Positions 1 to 11,676 of a stretch of 64,000 nucleotides of DNA are shown in pieces. Under the pieces are notes generated by a model. It saw nothing but the letters and a program-made list of their open reading frames with translations, ran no database searches and was not told where the DNA came from. Within the stretch, counting starts at the first letter, position 1, and each line of letters opens with the position of its first letter. The position numbers and the translations under genes were made by a program. Origin of the DNA: Tetradesmus obliquus (Eukaryota; Chlorophyta; Chlorophyceae; Sphaeropleales; Scenedesmaceae); NCBI GenBank assembly GCA_030272155.1, contig CP126204.1, positions 2,099,501-2,163,500 on the forward strand, given 5' to 3'.

Positions 1-1758
1 AGGACAATGCCGCGCTGCGCAAGGCGCTGGTTGATCTGCAGGTGAGAGCAACAACACAGTTGGGATAGTGTGGCGCTGTGACATGGTTGCTTGACACAGC
101 TGTATCCTATCATACAGCTATCACATAATTGCTGGCGCTCAGCTGCGTGGGACCACAAGGCAGTTCTGCAGCATGCATGCCAAGTGCCAGCCTTCAAACC
201 ATGGGCTTTGAGTCCGCAGTTTGGGGCTGCCGCAGGCCAGGAAGACGAGCAGCACTCATGCCTGCGTGCATGCGTGCATGCGTGCGTTTGCAGGCAATCT
301 TTGAAGCTTGGCGATCGATGGCCATTCCGCCATGCTGCTAGCGGACGTGTTCACATGTGTCTTGTGCTGCTGCGCCTGCTGCCGCCATCATCTCCAACCA
401 TCTATTGCAGAGGGAACACGTAGATCTGCTGAACAGCAGCCACGCCACAGCAGCGCCATCGCCGACAGCAGCAGCAGCAGCCAAAGCTGGCGCTAAAGGC
501 CTAGGCTGCTCAGCAGCAGCAGCGCTGGGTGGCAACCCTATCGCAGCGCTGCAACAGATGCAGAGCAAGCTGGACGCGCTCAGGGTGCGCAAGCAGCGCA
601 TAACAGGTGAGGGCTTTGGGCTGTTGTGCTCCGTCCCCATGTGCTGTGCTCAAACTCACTGCGCACGGCTGCAGTTCCACATGCGCAAGCTGCAGCGCTT
701 GCAGCAGCATGGACATAAGTGTTTTGAAAGCGCCAGTTCCACATCCTGCTACTCCGCATCGGCGTGTGATCATTGCTGTACAATGCTGTGCTCTGTTCCT
801 TAGCAGGTGGCGGGCCTTAGCAGGTGGCGGGCCTTAGCAGGTGGCGGGACAGAGGCCGCCCAGCTTGCACGACAGCGCCCATTTGAATGCCTGCTGAGCA
901 GCAGCTGCTGTGAAGGTAGCTGCCTGTCATCATCTGCAGCAGCTGCCAAGCCATGCTGAGCTTGCCATAATGTAGCAAAGCTGCAGCGCTGTTGGCATTG
1001 TGGCTGGCGCTGAACTCACTGTGGCTGCACCTGCTTTGTGCTGTTGTGTGGTGCTCCATGCCGCTGCTCGGCAGGTGGCGGCGGTGCTGCGGAGCTGCAG
1101 CAGCTGCACCAGCAGGCCCAGACTGCGGGTGAGCGCCTGCTGGTGGTCAAGCTGCTGGAGGCATGCAACATCCTGGATGAGCAGGACGCGGTGAGTTGTG
1201 CAGTGCTACCTGCACTGTACCATACAATGTTACATCATGTCTTACGTTTGCAGCCGCCTCAAGGGGTGGAGCTCCAAACAGGTGTATACATGAGGCTGTG
1301 GTATGGGAGTGAGCAGGGAGGCAGTTGAGTTGCTGTCTTATTGCGCCTGTGGTGTTGCCAGGCTGGGTAGCAGCGTATTCTGCTGCACGTTGTATGCGCG
1401 TCGTCGGCTGCATGTAGTGTCACAAGATGACTGGCTTGCTTGATGCACTGTAACAAGTGGCACTCAACATGCCGACTGCATGCAAGCATGCAGCCGAGCT
1501 GCCGTCAGCGGAACACCGATGCAGTGGCATGGCTGGATTGATTGGCACATGCGCAGCTGCACTGACAAGGTAGCAGTGGAACTGCACTGCGTGATTGCAA
1601 TGTGTGCTGCACGATGACCACCTCACGGCCTGTAGCATAGCACACGTCTGCACACCTTGCATGCAGCGCCAACCGTAACTCGCTGCGCCCTGCCTGCATC
1701 TTCGCTGCAGGCGCTGAGCTCGGCAATGAAGGCGCTGCCCAGCATGGGGCATGTCTGA
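1..1758 (+). CDS. 3' part of a coiled-coil protein gene (5' truncated by window edge)
   Basis: Four exons can be joined without breaking the frame: 1-41, 411-606, 1075-1190 and 1711-1758, with the stop TGA at 1756-1758. Donors are GTGAGA, GTGAGG and GTGAGT; acceptors are TTGCAG, GGCAG and CTGCAG. The visible product is about 133 residues: an alpha-helical, Gln/Leu/Lys-rich segment (IAALQQMQSKLDALRVRKQR), an Ala-rich linker, then a second helix containing LLVVKLLEACNILDEQDA and a short tail ending SMGHV. It looks like the C-terminal end of a coiled-coil protein; I do not recognise the family. The terminal exon encodes only 15 residues and is supported by phase and by the TGTAA signal 16 bases after the stop. 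The rest of the gene lies upstream of the window. Confidence 0.7.
798..848 (+). repeat. 17-bp tandem repeat x3 inside intron, resembling the downstream 3' splice site
   Basis: Three perfect copies of CCTTAGCAGGTGGCGGG occupy 798-848. The AGCAGGTGGCGG core matches the real acceptor of the next exon (GGCAG|GTGGCGGCGG at 1070-1083), so each copy carries a potential decoy 3' splice site. It is the mildest case of the exon-edge copying seen in many genes of this window. Confidence 0.9.
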
Positions 1759-1773
1759 TCAGAGGCAGCCCGA

Positions 1774-1778
1774 TGTAA
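1774..1778 (+). terminator. TGTAA polyadenylation signal of the first gene
   Basis: TGTAA, the usual chlorophyte polyadenylation signal, lies 16 bases after the stop at 1758. Cleavage would be expected about 10-20 bases further on. Confidence 0.6.
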
Positions 1779-2981
1779 ATGAGCGAATTCAGACGCCTAC
1801 AGAGGCCCGAGGACTACGCTGAATGCTTGGCATTTTATGTGGCTGGGCATTTTAGGTGGCTGGGCAAGCAGCAGCTGTCTGACTTGCTTGCCAACCCTGG
1901 CTGCTCTTGGTGCGGAGTGAGGTTGCAGCAGCTGCGGAGCCGGCGGAAGCTCGCAGCTATCATGCAAAATGACGAATTCTAGACAAAGCCAGGATGCCGA
2001 AGCACGCTGGTCATGCACAGCTGCGCACCTTCAAGCAATGCATGCACATGGGCAGTCTGGTCAGACTCTGGGCTAGCGGCTATCTGAACACTTCAGGAGG
2101 CAAGTGGGGCAAAGGAGGATCATCCTTGTGGCCAATGTCTCTAGATCTGTATGTGTGGTGGCGTGCAGGCGTGCGCCTTCAAATTGTGGCTGCCGTCATT
2201 GCCGTCACCATTGTTCAAATGCACACACCGGATACCTGCTGCGCCACAAAATGCGGTGCCCTGGGACCTTTAGCCGACTTTTAGCACTTTTACCACAAGT
2301 CTGGAGGGTAGTCAATGTCGTGCAAGGCGCTTCTGCCCTTCAAATGCAGTGTGGCATCGCCCCATACTGGCAGTTGGGGTAAGGCAAAGATCATTTGTGT
2401 TACAATGATTGTAGATAGCTCTCTGGTTCTGCTGGCGGTGCTTGTGCTTGCTTTGCTTTCTTTGGGCACTGCATTGCTAGCCTGCCAGTGGCAGTGTAAT
2501 CCAACTGCCGCAGCTGGCCAGCCACTGGCTGGTAGCCTCGTGCAATATGCAGCCTGCTGCTGCCAGCCTTCCAGGCTTGCAAAGTGGACTCACGGAGCAG
2601 CATTAGATAGGGTAAGACCAGTGACTGTTACAAACCAGTGCTTCACTGAACGTGATCGTGGGTCCAACAGCAATCACAAGTGCACTTTTCAAGTGCAGGG
2701 TGACAGATTCAAGTCAAGGGGGCAGTGTCCCAGCTTCTGCAGAAGCATGCACGTCCCTTTTTCAACAGCAAGCTGCCTTGCCATGGCAAGTGCCTGCAGC
2801 ATAGATTCAACCATCCACCAACAGCAGCTGCTTACCCGCACACGCATGCAGGGTATGCGCTGCTTTGTGACTAACAAGCGCAACAACAGTAAGGTGCACG
2901 CAACGTTGAGGTGCGAATTCAGCCGTTTGCTCTGAAACGGCGTCATAGCAAGTTGCAGGAGCACCCCAAAACTCAGGCGTA
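1779..2981. other. Intergenic region, no gene recognised
   Basis: Reading frames here are short and show no family motif or consistent splice structure. From about 2600 rightwards the sequence is recognisably the mirror image of 20.9-21.14 kb, so it belongs to the outer end of the left inverted-repeat arm. Leftwards of 2600 I could not see the match continue. Confidence 0.6.
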
Positions 2982-2986
2982 TTACA
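2982..2986 (-). terminator. TGTAA signal of gene A
   Basis: On the minus strand TGTAA lies about 490 bases after the gene A stop, giving a 3'UTR of roughly 500 bases. The equivalent place in copy B reads TGCAA (near 20769), so the two copies may end their transcripts differently. Confidence 0.4.
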
Positions 2987-3477
2987 GCCTGCCATGGAAG
3001 TTATTCCTAGTAACACGACACGTGAATAAAAAGGCATCTTCAAGGCATGCTCTCAAGGCAAGAAAGCAATCAGAACCATATGAAAGAAGGGAACAAGCAC
3101 CCCGCATGCTGCTAAAGTTGAATGCAAAGCTGCTGCAACAAATCCACAAAGGCAGCTGCTGCTGCAATGCACAGGGCTTTGCAGCCAGCCGGCATATTCT
3201 TTCTTCAGGTATAGTGTGTTTATTTTTGGCAGCTGTGCACACTAGCCACAAGATGCCTAGCCCCTAATTATATACAGGGCCATCGCCTGGTTCCTTATGT
3301 ACAGTAGTAAGCAAGCAGAGTACTGCTGGTTGCTCTGGATTTGGCTCAAAGGCACAACAAAAAAGCGTCAGAGGTCAGGACTGCTAGGTACGCCTGTGTG
3401 GCGTTTCAGCCACACAGCAATGTAGATTTAAACACAGCCGCAACAGCAGCAGCAGCTGCTGCAGCAACAGCAGCTGC

Positions 3478-6400
3478 TTACCAGGTTGCCACAGCTGCAG
3501 CAGTGGCGCTGTTGGGCTGGGCAATGGGGCTGTTGAAGAAGGAGCGGCCGCCCAGCCAGCTCTCACCACCACGCAGCGCAAAGCCGCTGCCTGGCACATA
3601 GATGAAGCCCCAGCAGGCGGCATCAGCAGCGCAGGCAGCCTTGCAGGTTGCTGCATCGCTGCACTTGGCAGTGCCGAACTCGATGGAGTTCCTGCCAGCC
3701 TCAACCTTGGTGGGGTCTGGAGATGTGCCCAGCTCGCCAGCAGCAGCATTGGCTGCAAAGTTGTCAATGTCGCAGATGGCATAGATGCCGGAGGCCATGG
3801 TCTTGGCCTTGACGTCCTTGGAGGCAGCGGCGATCTCGCTGGGTGGCAGCTTGTAGTACATGCGAGCCTTGTTGTCAGCAGTGCTCGCGCCCAGAGGTGT
3901 AAGGCGGGCATGCCTGCAGGTGATGCCGCTGTCGCTCTTCTCAATCTCAGCAATGCAACACTGGTCGGCAGGGCAGGCCTCCACGCAGGTCTTCACGGCG
4001 GCGTTGTCGGTGCCGCTGACAGTGACGTTCACGGTGAACATGTCGTCGGGCAGGCCGAAGCGGTCACCAACAGGCTTGGGCAGCTGGGCTCGCAGGGGCA
4101 CGCAGGACTCCGGGCCCGTGAGGCCGGTCCTGAAGGTGATGCCGCTGGATGTGTAGCCGTCACCCACAAAGTCGTTGAAGGTGGTCTGGGGGCAGGTGTT
4201 GCAGGACTCGCTGGTGCCCTGGTTGTAGCTGCCGTAGGCGCAGGCTGTGCAGGCGGCTCCAGCCTGGGACTTGCCGTAGCCGGCAGCGCACACTGCAGTG
4301 AGCAGAAAGGGGAGGAGGCAGAGCAAGCAGAGCAGGTGGATGTCAGCAGCAGCAACAGTGGAAGCCTTTGATATGACTGCCATGCACAACAGGCAGAGCA
4401 GGTGGATGTCAGCAGCTGCAACAGTGAAGCCGCAGCATAGTCTGCGTTGCATGCTACAACAATGCCACAGCACCGCGCCCAGCATATGATACATGCAGCT
4501 CTGCAAAATGATATCATCAAAAGACAGCAGGCAAGCCAGGCAGTGTGCAGTGTAACTCACCAGTGCAGCTGGTGCTTCCTGGTGCGGTGGTGCTGCCGTG
4601 GTTGGGGCACGCCTGGCACGTGTTGCTGGTGGCCAGAGTGTCATTGTTGGTGAAGAAGCCGATGGGGCACTCCTTGGCGGGTGTGTTGGGGTTGGTGGGG
4701 TCAGTGGGGCTCCAGGGGTTGGTTTCATTGCCGTTGTAGACACCGCTGCCGGGCGCCACAATGCAGTCCTCAATGGCGTCCTGGAAGGTGCCGTTGCCGG
4801 GAACATACAGAGTGGTGCGGCCCGCGGGGCACTGCTCGCAGGGGGCCATGGAGTCCTTGGCAGCCCAGAAGCCGTCAGGGCACTGGTTGGCACCCTCAGA
4901 GGTATAGCCAAAGCCTCCTGGGTTGAGGCAGGCAGTGAAGTTGGTGGAGGCTGCAAGAGAGTACAGGTTCTTGGTGCAGGCCTTGCAGGGGGCGTTGATC
5001 AGGCCATAGGTGGTGTTGGCCACACCGTAGGTGTTGGCGGGGCAGGGCTTGATGGCCTTGAACTTGGTGAAGTCGGATGGGTCGAAGGTGATGCCCCAGC
5101 CGGCCTTGATGTAGCAGCTGGCAGATGAGGCAGGGGCCTTGGCGTCGGCAGCAACACCGGGCATCTCATCGGCATCCATGGGTGTGCTCATGATGCCAGC
5201 ACCGCATGGGATGCACTTGTCCGTACCATCACTGGTGGACAGCACCTCCTTGTAAGACTTCCAGCCAGGCCTGTAGTAGCCGTCAACCTCGGAGTTGGCA
5301 GGCGTGGTGGGGCACTGCTCAAGCACACCGCCAGTGGCAGTGTCCTTGGCAAAGTAGCCGGGTGGCACCACGCAGTCATCAGCAGAGATGGAGCCGTTCT
5401 TCAGGGTGGTGGCTTGGTAGGGGCAGCGCACGCAGGCGAAGCCGGCAGTGCCGTCAGCGTAGAAGCCGACTGGGCAGAACTCGGTTGCGGGTGGGTTGAA
5501 GTCCTCGGCGGTGGTGTTCACGGGCAGGCCGTTGACAGAGGTGGCGTTGTCGGCGCCAGTCACCTGGTAACCGGGCAGCAGCACTGCGCGCAGGAGACAA
5601 GGGAAACAGGTAGCAGCAGCACAGGTAGAGGCGTCAGCAGACTGAATGAGGATGTTGACAGGCAGTGGCCAGCCGCGCACAGAAGCAGCAAGCAGTGGCA
5701 TGTTTGCAGCAATGCAGGCAGGCAGCTGGTGACAGCAAGCAAGGTCATAGCATGCTGCCAGCAGCAGCAGGGCAACAAAGCGCCCAGGTTAGCGCTCACC
5801 GTTGCACAGGCTCCTGCGTGGGGTGCCAATGTTCTGGGTGGTCCAGCCCTCAGGGCAGGACAGGCAGGCAATGGAGGTCTTGTTGTCGGTGCGCACAAAC
5901 TCCTCGCGGTACAGGCCCTTGGGGCAGTCGCGGACCACGTTGAGCTCCCAAAACTTGCCGGGTGGCACCTGGCACACAGCCAGCTTGTCGTCATGGGCGC
6001 CGGTGTAGTCGGTTGGTGCAGCCAGGCCAGACTGGCAGGGCAGGCAGGACCGCAGGCGGTTGAACGCGGGTGCATAGGTGGAGCCTGTGCACTCCTGGGC
6101 AGCAGTGCCAGCAGTGGCTGGCAGCACATAGCCGGCCTGGGCAACTGCAAAGCAGACAAGACAGCGGCAGCAGAGGACAACACATCAGCAGGCATTTCAT
6201 AGGGTGTACATGGTGACTGCTGTGCGTTATGTACACGTAACCACAATGAGCAGCAGCAAGGCTGTTTGTAGTTGCTGGCACCGAGCAGCATCAGCTGATG
6301 CTGCTGCTGCAGCAGCATGAGGCCAGACACCACGCAGTGCACTTGCAATACTGCAGCTGCAGGGCTGTTACAGGGTGGGGAACCTGTAGTAGCAGGCTGA

Positions 6401-6625
6401 TGCTGGTGTTGTTACTCACTGCAGTCGGCACGCCTGGTGCTCCTCTGGGACTTGGTGGTCAGCCCAGTGCTGTTGTTGACATTGCAGGACATTGGGTTGC
6501 CGCCGATGTTGTCGGCCGGGGTCCTTGCCTTGGGGTCACCGCCTGGGCAGAAGCTGCCGGTAGTGCAGGGCACGCAGGTCTTAGGGGTGGCTGTGTTGTT
6601 CTGGAAGGTGCCGGGTGGGCAGACT

Positions 6626-6665
<40 letters not shown>

Positions 6666-7050
6666 GATGGTCAATACAAGGCAGCAAGGTTGAATTAGGC
6701 TGGTGTGCTGGTTGCTTCAGGCAGCTAAACATGAAGATAACTGAATTTATGCAACATGACAAAACAAGGCAGCAGCAGGGCCTGCACTCACCGCACTGCA
6801 CAACGGACTTGCCATCACTGCCCTTCACTGGAACATAGCCCGTGCGGCAACGCAGGCAGACATAGGTCTCAACAGAGTTCATGATACGGGTTGTGCAACG
6901 CCTGGCTGTGCAGGCCGGGATCTGAGCAGGGCAGCTGACGCCGGACTGCAGCAGCATGCGGCCATTGCGGCCTGCAGGGGCAGCTGCCAAGGCGCTGCTG
7001 GCAGCAAGTGCTACCAGCACAGCAGCAAGCACATGGCGAGCTGCAACCAT
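3478..7050 (-). CDS. Cys-rich secreted protein with ephrin-receptor-like (GCC2/GCC3) repeats, copy A
   Basis: Five exons on the minus strand: 7050-6792, 6623-6420, 6144-5800, 5583-4561 and 4292-3478. All introns interrupt after codon base 1, and the product is 881 residues. Residues 1-24 form a classic signal peptide (MVAARHVLAAVLVALAASSA) ending at an Ala-rich cleavage region. Most of the protein is repeats of the ephrin-receptor-like GCC2/GCC3 type, seen as CPPGTFQNN...C..C, CPAGRTTLYVPGN and CPIGFFTNNDT...CQACPNHGSTT. Near the C-terminus are two PAN/apple-like Cys clusters (CVEACPADQCC and CKAACAADAACWGF), ending in Ala-rich ..AVATW. Many N-x-S/T sites fit secretion. There is no membrane helix after the signal peptide, so a cell-wall or extracellular role is inferred; no ligand can be named. 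Strong bias to C/G-ending codons suggests high expression. A near-identical inverted copy is at 16793-20267, from which it differs at only five residues that I could find. Confidence 0.88.
4322..4428. repeat. Tandem partial duplication in intron 4 of copy A, absent from copy B
   Basis: The segment GAGCAGGTGGATGTCAGCAG plus its flanks occurs twice, at about 4330-4360 and 4397-4428. Copy B has the equivalent intron sequence only once. It is a lineage-specific change after the inverted duplication. Confidence 0.7.
6630..6663. repeat. CAG/CTG microsatellite next to 3' splice site, intron 1 of copy A
   Basis: About eleven triplets, reading CTG in the sense (minus) direction, lie directly before the acceptor of exon 2 at 6623. 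Copy B has only about five triplets at the same place (17180-17197), so the tract length has changed since the duplication. Confidence 0.85.
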
Positions 7051-7223
7051 CTCGATGTTTGAAGAGGATTAGAAAGCAACGTTGAATGTAGTAAATGCTT
7101 TGACTGTAAAACAAGCAGCAGCGTAAACAGCGTTGTACCGGCTTCTCTGCGACTATAGGTGTGAGTTCACAGTGCAGAGCAAACGCTGATCACTGATGCT
7201 GAGTTGCAGACACAATCCATCCT

Positions 7224-7331
7224 CTTATATAGGCCTTGGAGCCCCCGGGTGAGGTCGGAGCGGGCCCGGTGGCGGGTCCTCCGAAAAAGCACAACGCACG
7301 CCTTGTGCCGGAGAAGGCGGACCAGGGCGAC
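7224..7331 (-). promoter_or_regulatory. Promoter of gene A: TATA box and conserved upstream block
   Basis: TATATAAG (minus strand, 7231-7224) lies about 175 bases before the ATG at 7050. A 43-base block at 7289-7331 is identical to 16515-16557 upstream of copy B, with GC-rich, partly conserved sequence between it and the TATA box. Identity over this block while nearby sequence has drifted suggests a functional upstream element, but no known transcription-factor site can be assigned. Confidence 0.65.
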
Positions 7332-7690
7332 CGCATGACATCACCTTGCATACGCCTGCAGCATAACTGACAAAATTTTGATATTCTGAAAATGTTATGG
7401 TTCAAGCTGGGCGGGCCCATGTATGCTTCAGCCGCTCACGTCGTAGACGGGCAGCATCACGCCCATGGCCAGTGCGTGTGTCAGCATGAAGACGGATTCC
7501 CGTTCCTGACGGAGTTCAGCTTGTTAACGACACACAATTAATATCTTGAAATAGCTTCAGCCAAAATGTGGCGATGTATGGCCTTTCTGCTTGATGTAGC
7601 ACAACGTCATCCCCAAGTCGCACAGGCAGTCTAACGGCGAAGGGCGACGCCTGAGCGGTGCACAGCAATTTGAGGCCGCTTCTTGCGACG

Positions 7691-8834
7691 CACAAGATGC
7701 ATACACTACATAACACATGACCATACCGTCTTCCTAGACTGCAAAGAACCAAGTTAAATGCATAGCTGCGCACATGTCATAGTGACACATCAGCCATGTG
7801 TACACCTATGCCAGCAGTATGATGTGAAAGGCCGATTTGTGAACTATGCATAACTACGCACCGTCAAGCAATGCTGATATAGGCGTGTATTCCTGAGGAC
7901 TCTGACAGCAAAGAATAAGCAACACACCCCACAACATTGCAGCGGAGTATTGGCTCGCTGTGCTTGCGCCTGAGGGCGGTGTCATTCCTCGATGTAATGG
8001 CAAAGTGATTGCCGCCTGGCTAATATACAAGCAAACAGCCATACTGCAAGGTCAGCGCACTAGCGCCACGGCTAGCATGCGTTCTGCAAACAATGTAAAA
8101 ATAGAACAATGCATGTGGGAAAGACCAAGCAATTGTGCATGTGCACATTTGCACGCATACAGCTTCTATGGCCTACACAGTCACATGAAAACAGAATGCA
8201 AAGCATTCTACAAAGCAAATCCTGCATTAGCACAGCATGCAAACTCAAAGATGCTGCTGCTGCACACCCCAAGTTAGCACGCCAACTGCTTGCCTGCTGT
8301 GAATGTTGATGCAAATAAGCTGAAGTGGAAGCCACATGGGGCGCTGCCCCTAGTAAGCTACGCAATGCATTATGCAAAACCCACTGCGCCTGTGGTCAGT
8401 AACTCCTGCTATGTTGTCAAGGGCATGATACAACACCTGGCAAGTACCTGCATGGCGTCTACTTTCACACAATGGTACACACGAGTCAGAGCAGCGTTGT
8501 GATGCACACCTGGCAGAGTTGCACATCTGCTATGCTGACTGCTGGCCAGTCACAAACCCTGTCTGCTGACAGTCATTGCACAGCACCATCACTGCACAAC
8601 CGACCCTCTACAAGCAGTTGGGCTTGCAGTACACAGCATCAGCAGCATTGAATGCCACCAGCTGTCATGCGACACCACGTGCAGCGACCCGTGCAGCCCC
8701 AGATTTGCAGTGTGGCATCAAAGCACATAACCACTCAACTGCCCAGGTCGGGCAAACCTGAGGCTGCTGCAGTCCTGCTGCTGTTGTGGCTGTTGCTGAC
8801 ACTGCTGTTCCTGCAATGGATGCCTGTGTGCTGA
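7691..8834. other. Intergenic region, nothing recognised
   Basis: About 1.1 kb between the outer end of the left duplication arm and the stop of the coiled-coil gene at 8835. It presumably holds the 3'UTR of that minus-strand gene. No TGTAA on the minus strand, RNA gene or coding motif was seen. Confidence 0.5.
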
Positions 8835-11676
8835 TCAGTCCCAGCTGTCATATTCCTCAGCTGCATAGCCTGACCTGGCTGACCTGCTTTCCATGTGTGC
8901 ACGCTCCGCTCGCTTCTCAGCCTCTACCAGTTGCCTGCGACAGCAGCAGCAGCGCAGGTCAGCAGGTTTCTTGGCGTTACACTTTGGCAAAGTTCTCTTG
9001 GTCAGCTCCTTGCTTTGTACGCAAGCCTGCAGAGTACACCCACACGCACAGCAGGCTGCAGCAGGCAGCTGACGCTGCTCCATCGCACCAACATACGCAC
9101 AGGGGGAGTGCTGCTGACGCAGAAAAGCACGGTTGGCACCCCATCACCACACATGCTACACTGAGTCCTGCCATGGCAATCCCTATGTCACATGACATCT
9201 GCAACAGCGCACCTGCGCGTGAACTCCAGCTCTCGTGTGAGCCCTTCCAGCTGGCTGCCGCGCAGCCCCAGCTCGCCCCTGCAGCCACATGACAAACAAG
9301 CACAGCAGCGCAGCAGACACACATCATCGGCAGTCCTGCAAGCAGTCCTGCAAGCGGGTTTGCAAGCATTGCTGCAAGCAATCCCGCATGCAATCCAGCA
9401 AGCAATCCTGCAAGCAACTTTGCCGGCCCTCCTGCCAGCACTCCCACAAGCAGTCCTGCAAACAGTCCTGCAAGCATTCCAGCCAGCAGTCACTCACTTG
9501 ACAGTGTCCAGCTCCTCCTGTGCTGCTTCCAGCTCCCTGTACGCCTTCTGCCAGCGCACCTCTGCATCCTGCCGCTGCTGCTCAGCCTGCAGCACGCGCT
9601 GCTCTGCTGCTGCCATGGCCTCCGCAGACTGCTGCTTGCTGCTGCTGAGGGTCAGCAGCTGGTCCTGGAAGACAGCCATATCACATCTGCAGCACACAAA
9701 CAGCAGCAGCAGCAGAACCATGAGGACGGCAGCGGCGCTAACAGCAGCACATGCATCGCTATTAGACAGTGAAGTGCGTGCGACCTACCCAGGCAGCTGC
9801 CATGCTTAGTAATCTGCAGTAGTGTGTTAGTCTATCAAGTCGTCTTCGCTGCTGCTGCCACTACTGCCCTGATAACCATTGGGCAGCTGAGAGCGGTGCA
9901 CTCACTCAATCTTACGGGAAGCTGCCTGTGCTGCCTCTAGTTCGGTTGTCATGGCCTCAAGGTTGGCTCTGCAGCAGGACCCAACGCCAGCCAAGTCAGC
10001 CGTGCTTCAGCCAGCCGTGCACACAACCGCAGTGCAAAGAGGCACCCTGCGGCAGTGCTGCCAAGCTGCTGACACACGCAGCTGCCGCAGTCGGCTGCAC
10101 ATGGAGACAGACAGTTTGCAGCCAAGCTCTGGCCAGTCCCGTGACAACTGCCGTCGCTGCTGGAGCAGCGGTCCGTTCAGTTCTGATGAGTCACATCTGT
10201 GAGTCACAACAGCTGCAGGCTGCAGATTGCTGAGGAGATTGACCTTTCAGACAAAACAAAGCTCAAATTCACTGCACCTGCTTGCCGCCAGCTCTGCCTC
10301 AAGGCTGTGCCGCCTGTCTGCCGCCTCCTTCAGCACCACAACCTGCTTCTTGGTCCTGCCCAGCTCCTTCTGAGCGGCAGCCAGCGCTTGCTCCTTCGCT
10401 GCCAGCCCCTCTGCGCAGCAAGGCAGCAAACATGGGTGTGGTTATCAGCGCAGTGGGCTAGATGTGACACATAAGCGCGCGCAGCTCCTGCTGCGGTGAT
10501 GCAGCAATAACGCAGTTGGTGTGTGGCTTGCAGCGTATCAGCTGGGGTGCAGGTGGGATGCTGCGGCATCAGAAAGCAGCAAGATACTTGCAGGATGCTG
10601 GAGGACCTGCACCTCAACATCCCACGCCGCGCAGTGCTGCTGTAGTGACACAGTGCAGCCTGGAATGCAAGGTCTGCTGCAACTCTGCTGCACAGCATAG
10701 CTTCTGATAGGCATGCCAAGTTCCAGCAACACAGCACTCAGAATCATGCTGCAGCTGCTTGCAGGAACAACCAGCAGCAGCTGAAGATAAGAGCTGGGTG
10801 CCGTGATTAGCTCTGCTGCTTACGCTGGAGCTTGCGCTCTCGCCTGCTGCCCTTGACACGCGCAATTGTGTAGGACAGCAGGCTGCCCGTCAGAGCCAGC
10901 ACGCCCCCTACTGCTGCAGCCAGACTGGCATCTGCTGCTGAGGGGTGCTGCTTGCTGCTGCGGTGTCCTGCAAGAGCAGCATGGTCGGGCAGGGTGTTGC
11001 TGGCTGCTTATTTGCATGCTGTATGATATGACACGTGCTATACGCATAAACTGATGTGTTACGCAGGGGCTTGCGTGCAAACATCAAGCAGCCAGTTTAA
11101 TCCATGGAAGCGTGCGTGCTTGCAGGACTGTCAACAGCCATCGTGTGTCCTGAGAACGAGGGTAGCTTTTTGCTGGCACACTAGGGATGTCATCAGCCTC
11201 GTGTGAAGCTTACACCCGGCAACGTCATCAAGAACCAGCACATTTATGGTGCTGTTATGCACGGTGTGCTGAGCTGCACACGACACACCCGCACTGGAAT
11301 CATTACGCTATGCCATCTGGTCTAGTCATCAGGGGTGAAGCATGCCCCGGACCTCACCAGCAGCCTTGGAGTTATTTGCTGGAAAGTCAGAGTGGCCCAG
11401 TAGGCTGTGAAGAGTTGGCAGCTCGCCTGAATCCTCTGTGCCAGAGCCACCTGAGTGCCCTGCACCCTCAGGCAGGTGTTGTTGCTGAGGCAGATGCATG
11501 TCCCCTTCGCTGCCTGCTGGAACGACGGCCGCGCTGCTCTTCTTGGTCGAACTTGGCTGTGAGTCCTTCTTATCTTTCTTCAAGTACAGCCAAGAATCCA
11601 CGATGCTGTCGATCTGGTCTGCAAAGACGTAGAAGTCGTCATCCACCTGATCCCCGTAGTAATCCTGGTCGTCCAT
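8835..11676 (-). CDS. Single-pass membrane protein with long coiled coil, family unknown
   Basis: Seven phase-consistent exons on the minus strand: 11676-11358, 10967-10824, 10410-10278, 9968-9906, 9686-9498, 9278-9213 and 8934-8835, giving 337 residues. The start MDDQDYYGDQ opens an acidic, Ser/Gly-rich region of about 115 residues. One membrane helix follows (SLAAAVGGVLALTGSLLS, around residues 122-143), with a strongly basic stop-transfer segment just after it (RVKGSRRERK). The rest is coiled coil rich in Gln, Glu, Ala and Lys (AAKEQALAAAQKELGRTKKQ, AEQRVLQAEQQRQDAEVRWQ). The end is ARSGYAAEEYDSWD. I do not recognise the family; topology suggests a tether or organiser anchored in an organelle or endomembrane. 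It is head-to-head with the YaaW-like gene, 285 bases apart. Intron 5 (9497-9279) contains a 12-bp minisatellite. Confidence 0.75.
9333..9490. repeat. Degenerate ~12-bp minisatellite in intron
   Basis: About thirteen degenerate copies of a CAAGCAATCCTG-like unit run through the intron between exons 5 and 6 of the minus-strand coiled-coil gene. Units differ by one to three bases. There are no spacers, so it is a simple tandem repeat and not a CRISPR-like array. Confidence 0.85.

Larger units (their letters stand above)
2600..7690 (-). repeat. Left arm of a large inverted duplication (pairs with 15850-21140)
   Basis: The whole of gene A, its introns, its promoter and its flanks recur in opposite orientation at 15850-21140. 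Coding exons are nearly identical, introns differ by small insertions and repeat changes, and outer flanks match only partly. Matching landmarks are the TATA region (7224-7231 with 16615-16622), the 43-bp upstream block (7289-7331 with 16515-16557), the segment GTTAACAAGCTGAACTCCG read as rc near 7515-7530 with 16315-16335, and an outermost match near 7600-7690 with 15855-15950. The right arm holds about 300 extra bases near 15990-16310. Confidence 0.85.

Noticed and set aside
5414-6202. Long open frames antisense to gene A (and the mirror ones in gene B)
   Set aside because: They lie opposite well-supported Cys-rich exons and follow from strong G/C third-position bias; they cross introns without splice logic.
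9333-9490. Short regularly repeated units resembling a CRISPR array
   Set aside because: Units are only about 12 bases, degenerate and without spacers, and lie inside a eukaryotic intron; it is a minisatellite.
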